From the NCBI GenBank assembly GCA_023436605.1, contig JAEZIQ010000108.1:1-33477 (forward strand): a stretch of 33,477 nucleotides of DNA. Direction: 5' to 3'. The notes under the pieces are model-generated. The model ran no database searches, was not told where the DNA came from, and saw nothing but the letters and a program-made list of their open reading frames with translations. Positions 31,471 to 33,477 of the stretch are shown piece by piece (positions within the stretch are counted from its first letter, which is position 1; the number at the start of each line of letters is the position of its first letter). A program made the position numbers and the translations under genes. Source of the DNA: Actinomycetes bacterium. GTDB lineage: Bacteria; Actinomycetota; Thermoleophilia; Solirubrobacterales; 70-9.

Positions 31471-31511
31471 GGTGACGCGTTGGTGTTGCCCTGGAGCAAC
31501 GGCGCGTCACC
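31471..31511. repeat. Right hairpin of the nuclease-bracketing pair
   Basis: The same 9-bp arms as the left hairpin, GGTGACGCG (31471-31479) and CGCGTCACC (31503-31511), are present. A different inner stem, GTTGC with GCAAC, has a 6-nt loop. It begins 48 nt after the nuclease stop and ends 46 nt before obgE. Confidence 0.75.
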
Positions 31512-31523
31512 GGGCGCCGGATC
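31508..31523. repeat. 16-bp direct repeat, copy 2
   Basis: An exact copy of 31433-31448. Its first 4 nt are the end of the hairpin arm; a short GGGCG/CGCCC stem continues into obgE's upstream region. Confidence 0.7.
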
Positions 31524-31545
31524 GCCCCTTTGTCGGCCACATCCA

Positions 31546-31551
31546 TACTCT
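31546..31551 (+). promoter_or_regulatory. -10 box of obgE, leaderless
   Basis: TACTCT is followed by 6 nt and the GTG at 31558. obgE thus seems to have its own promoter after being separated from rpmA. Confidence 0.45.
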
Positions 31552-31557
31552 TGGTGA

Positions 31558-32850
31558 GTGCTTTACGACAGAGCGAAAATTTACGTCGAAGGCGGGGCCG
31601 GTGGAAACGGCTCGATCTCGTTTCGGCGGGAGGCCCACGTACCCCGGGGCGGGCCCGACGGCGGTGACGGAGGTCACGGTGGCGGTGTCGTGCTCGAGTG
31701 CGACCCCTCACGGCGCGACCTCGGTGCCCTCCGGTCGAAGCACTTCCGGGCCGAGCGCGGCCATCACGGTGAAGGCTCCAACAAGCAGGGAGCCCGGGGA
31801 GAAGATCTGGTCATCCCGGTTCCACCCGGCACCCAGGCAACCTCGGTCGATGGTGCCCTGATCGATCTGACCGAACCCGGGCAGACCGCCGTGTTGGCCC
31901 GGGGCGGGCGCGGAGGTCACGGCAACAAGCGCTTCTCAACCTCGGTGCGCCAAGCCCCGCGCTTTGCCGAGAACGGGACTTCGGGTGAGTCCGGCTGGGT
32001 CGAACTCCGGCTCAAGCTGCTTGCCGACGCCGGGCTGATCGGCCTCCCGAACGCCGGCAAATCTTCACTTCTCTCCCGGCTGACCCGGGCCGATCCCAAG
32101 GTCGCTGACTACCCGTTCACGACCCTCGAGCCAGTGCTCGGAACGATCGAAACCGACGACCGTCAGGTCGTGCTCGCCGACATCCCCGGTTTGATCGAAG
32201 GCGCAGCCGACGGAGCCGGGCTCGGCCACGAGTTTCTCGCCCATGTCGAGCGCTGCGCGATGCTGATCCACGTGGTCGAACTGGCGCCTTCCGACGGCGA
32301 ACCGCTGGAGAACTACCGGGCAGTCCGGGCGGAACTGGCCGCTCACAGCGCCGGGCTCGAATCGCTGCCGGAACTTCTGGTGCTTTCCAAGTCCGACCTC
32401 TGGACCGAGGCTGATATCGCCGACCAGGTCGAGGATTGGGACCGCGAACTCGGGGAATCGGTACTGGGGATCATTCCCGTGTCTTCGGCGACCGGGGCGG
32501 GACTCGATCGCCTGAAGGAATCGATCGTCCGCTTCGTGCCGGATCACGTCGAAGCCCCGTCCGTGACTTCGGCCGACGGCATCGAGGTCGACTTCGAAGC
32601 CGAGCACCTCACTTACCGGCCCAAGGGCGAAGGGGGATACTCGGTCGAAGAAGAGGAAGAGGGAGTTTTCCGGATCCACGGTCACGGCATCGAAGTCCTC
32701 TTCGAACGCTTCGACATGAACAACGACGAGGCTCTCGCCTACCTCGAAACCCGGCTCACCGAGATCGGAGTCATGTCGGAGCTGAAGAAGGCAGGCTTCG
32801 AGTCCGGAAACGAGATTCGAGTCGGCGATTACGAGTTCGAGCTTTACTAG
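31558..32850 (+). CDS. obgE: GTPase Obg (CgtA)
   Basis: The 430-residue ribosome-associated GTPase has all three Obg domains. The Gly-rich Obg fold covers about residues 1-155 (DRAKIYVEGGAGGNGSISFR, VPRGGPDGGDGGHGGGV). The G domain carries G1 GLPNAGKS (162-169), the TT of switch I (YPFTTLEP), G3 DIPGLIEGAADGAGLG and G5 SSATG. The C-terminal OCT domain ends HGIEVLFERFDMNNDEALAY. The G4 motif reads SKSD (Ser277), where NKxD is standard. An extra glutamate run (SVEEEEEG) lies in the OCT domain. The GTG start at 31558 follows a TACTCT box by 6 nt. proB lies 112 bp downstream, the usual obg-proB order. Confidence 0.95.
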   Translation: MLYDRAKIYVEGGAGGNGSISFRREAHVPRGGPDGGDGGHGGGVVLECDPSRRDLGALRSKHFRAERGHHGEGSNKQGARGEDLVIPVPPGTQATSVDGALIDLTEPGQTAVLARGGRGGHGNKRFSTSVRQAPRFAENGTSGESGWVELRLKLLADAGLIGLPNAGKSSLLSRLTRADPKVADYPFTTLEPVLGTIETDDRQVVLADIPGLIEGAADGAGLGHEFLAHVERCAMLIHVVELAPSDGEPLENYRAVRAELAAHSAGLESLPELLVLSKSDLWTEADIADQVEDWDRELGESVLGIIPVSSATGAGLDRLKESIVRFVPDHVEAPSVTSADGIEVDFEAEHLTYRPKGEGGYSVEEEEEGVFRIHGHGIEVLFERFDMNNDEALAYLETRLTEIGVMSELKKAGFESGNEIRVGDYEFELY

Positions 32851-32858
32851 GTGAAGTC

Positions 32859-32878
32859 GGTCCGGCCTACGCCGGACC
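32859..32878 (+). terminator. Hairpin after obgE, possible weak terminator
   Basis: An 8-bp stem, GGTCCGGC with GCCGGACC, has a CTAC loop. The following bases are TCCCATC, not a T tract, so termination would be weak or Rho-assisted. Confidence 0.4.
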
Positions 32879-32892
32879 TCCCATCTCAACCC

Positions 32893-32927
32893 GCCGACCC
32901 ACTTGGTTCAAGGATTGATGGGTCGGC
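32893..32927. promoter_or_regulatory. Nested stem-loop upstream of proB
   Basis: An outer 9-bp stem, GCCGACCCA (32893-32901) with TGGGTCGGC (32919-32927), encloses a 4-bp inner stem CTTG/CAAG with a 3-nt loop. It ends 21 nt before the proB -10. It may be a transcription attenuator, an operator, or part of the obgE 3' end. Confidence 0.4.
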
Positions 32928-32948
32928 TCTGCCCAAGGTGCTTCCCAC

Positions 32949-32954
32949 TAGTCT
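32949..32954 (+). promoter_or_regulatory. -10 box of proB
   Basis: TAGTCT lies 8 nt before the ATG at 32963, with no Shine-Dalgarno sequence, giving a leaderless or very short leader. Confidence 0.4.
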
Positions 32955-32962
32955 TGCCGTGG

Positions 32963-33477
32963 ATGACATTGGTGGTGAAACTTGGATCGTCGATCGTCTC
33001 GGCGGATGACGGGAGCCTCCGTAAGGAGGTGCTGGACTCCGTCTGCGCCCAGGCCGCGGCACTGCGGCGGGCGGGCGAACCGCTGGTCATGGTCACATCG
33101 GGTTCGATCGCCCGCGGGATCCGGTTGCTCGGACTCGAAGCGCGCCCGCGGGCAATCGACGAGCTGCAGGCGGCTTCGGCGGTCGGCCAGGGCTCGCTCT
33201 TCCGCGAGTACGAGAGCCGTCTTGAAGCGGGGGAGGCCGCGGCCGCCCAGGTGCTCCTGACTGCCTCTGATGTCGCCAACCGGACCAGCTACGTGAACGC
33301 CCGCCAGACCCTGCGACGTCTGCTCGACTGGGGCGTGGTGCCGGTGATCAACGAGAACGACACCACCGCCACCGACGAAATCACATTCGGGGATAACGAC
33401 TTCCTGGCCGCCCAGGTAGCGATCATGCTCGAGGCGCGACTCCTGGTCCTCCTGACCAACACCGATGGGGTCTTCAC
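32963..33477 (+). CDS. proB: Glutamate 5-kinase (N-terminal part, cut by the window edge)
   Basis: The first 171 codons of a gene that continues beyond the window. ProB phosphorylates glutamate with ATP in the first step of proline synthesis. LVVKLGSSIVS is the N-terminal kinase strand and VMVTSGSIARGIRLLGL is the glycine-rich loop of the amino-acid-kinase fold. AIDELQAASAVGQGSLFREYESRL and SYVNARQTLRRLLDWGVVPVINENDTT, then TFGDNDFLAAQVA, are ProB hallmarks. VLLTNTDGVF is near the right edge. The GSI in the loop replaces the more usual GAI. The ATG at 32963 is preceded by TAGTCT at 8 nt. proA normally follows but is outside the window. Confidence 0.95.
   Translation, partial: MTLVVKLGSSIVSADDGSLRKEVLDSVCAQAAALRRAGEPLVMVTSGSIARGIRLLGLEARPRAIDELQAASAVGQGSLFREYESRLEAGEAAAAQVLLTASDVANRTSYVNARQTLRRLLDWGVVPVINENDTTATDEITFGDNDFLAAQVAIMLEARLLVLLTNTDGVF

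Noticed and set aside
31471..31511. Right hairpin as a simple terminator of the nuclease gene.
   Set aside because: There is no T tract after the stem, and an identical-stem copy lies upstream of the gene where a terminator for it makes no sense.
30359..31523. Insertion sequence or transposon.
   Set aside because: There is no transposase, and the flanking hairpins are direct copies of internal palindromes rather than terminal inverted repeats of an IS.

Overview
The window is strongly GC-rich bacterial chromosome, densely packed with short overlaps between co-directional genes. Gene content and style point to a high-GC actinobacterium of the Thermoleophilia/Solirubrobacterales kind. The pointers are a QsdR-type TetR, a DUF2252 protein, a CARDB-like secreted protein, a MreC starting MYRKQVRRRR, many GTG starts, and several genes whose start codon lies about 6 nt after a TANNNT -10 box (leaderless style). 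The taxonomy is inference from protein style, not from a marker-gene search.

Layout. Positions 115-4039 (minus): a three-gene operon of DUF2252 kinase-like protein, saccharopine dehydrogenase-like oxidoreductase and exported adenosine deaminase-like protein, joined by 1- and 4-nt overlaps. Positions 4178-4924: a multi-pass membrane protein closed by a strong bidirectional terminator, facing a 43-codon small membrane ORF. Positions 5249-7038 (minus): a TetR regulator followed by a secreted alpha/beta hydrolase, with a perfect 9-bp inverted repeat between them that looks like the operator. Positions 7167-10341: a Tat-exported M28-like protein and a secreted CARDB-like protein. Positions 10407-13159: GNAT acetyltransferase, ClpX (interrupted here by an apparent 1-nt frameshift) and an UlaG-like metallo-beta-lactamase-fold protein. 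Positions 13107-15179 (minus): a membrane-anchored alkaline-phosphatase-superfamily protein, divergent from valS. Positions 15284-20529: valS, folC, two membrane proteins (one of 39 codons, one with a double zinc ribbon) and ndk. Positions 20724-22709: a PrmC-related methyltransferase divergent from a QsdR-type TetR, with a large 20+8+20 palindrome between them; the regulator overlaps maf.

Positions 22876-30185 are a long plus-strand housekeeping run: mreC, mreD, mrdA, rodA (cell-wall elongation), RNase E/G, rplU and rpmA, ending at a terminator. The usual rplU-rpmA-obgE continuity is then broken by about 1.3 kb. That stretch holds a degenerate short repeat and an AbiEi/DUF559-type nuclease gene bracketed by two near-identical hairpins with invariant 9-bp stems. 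obgE and the start of proB (cut by the window edge) follow.

The most unusual items are the hairpin-bracketed DUF559 nuclease unit, the divergent-promoter palindrome of the QsdR-like regulator, the frameshift in clpX, and the repeated -10/6-nt/start-codon geometry. No rRNA, tRNA, CRISPR array or transposase was recognised.
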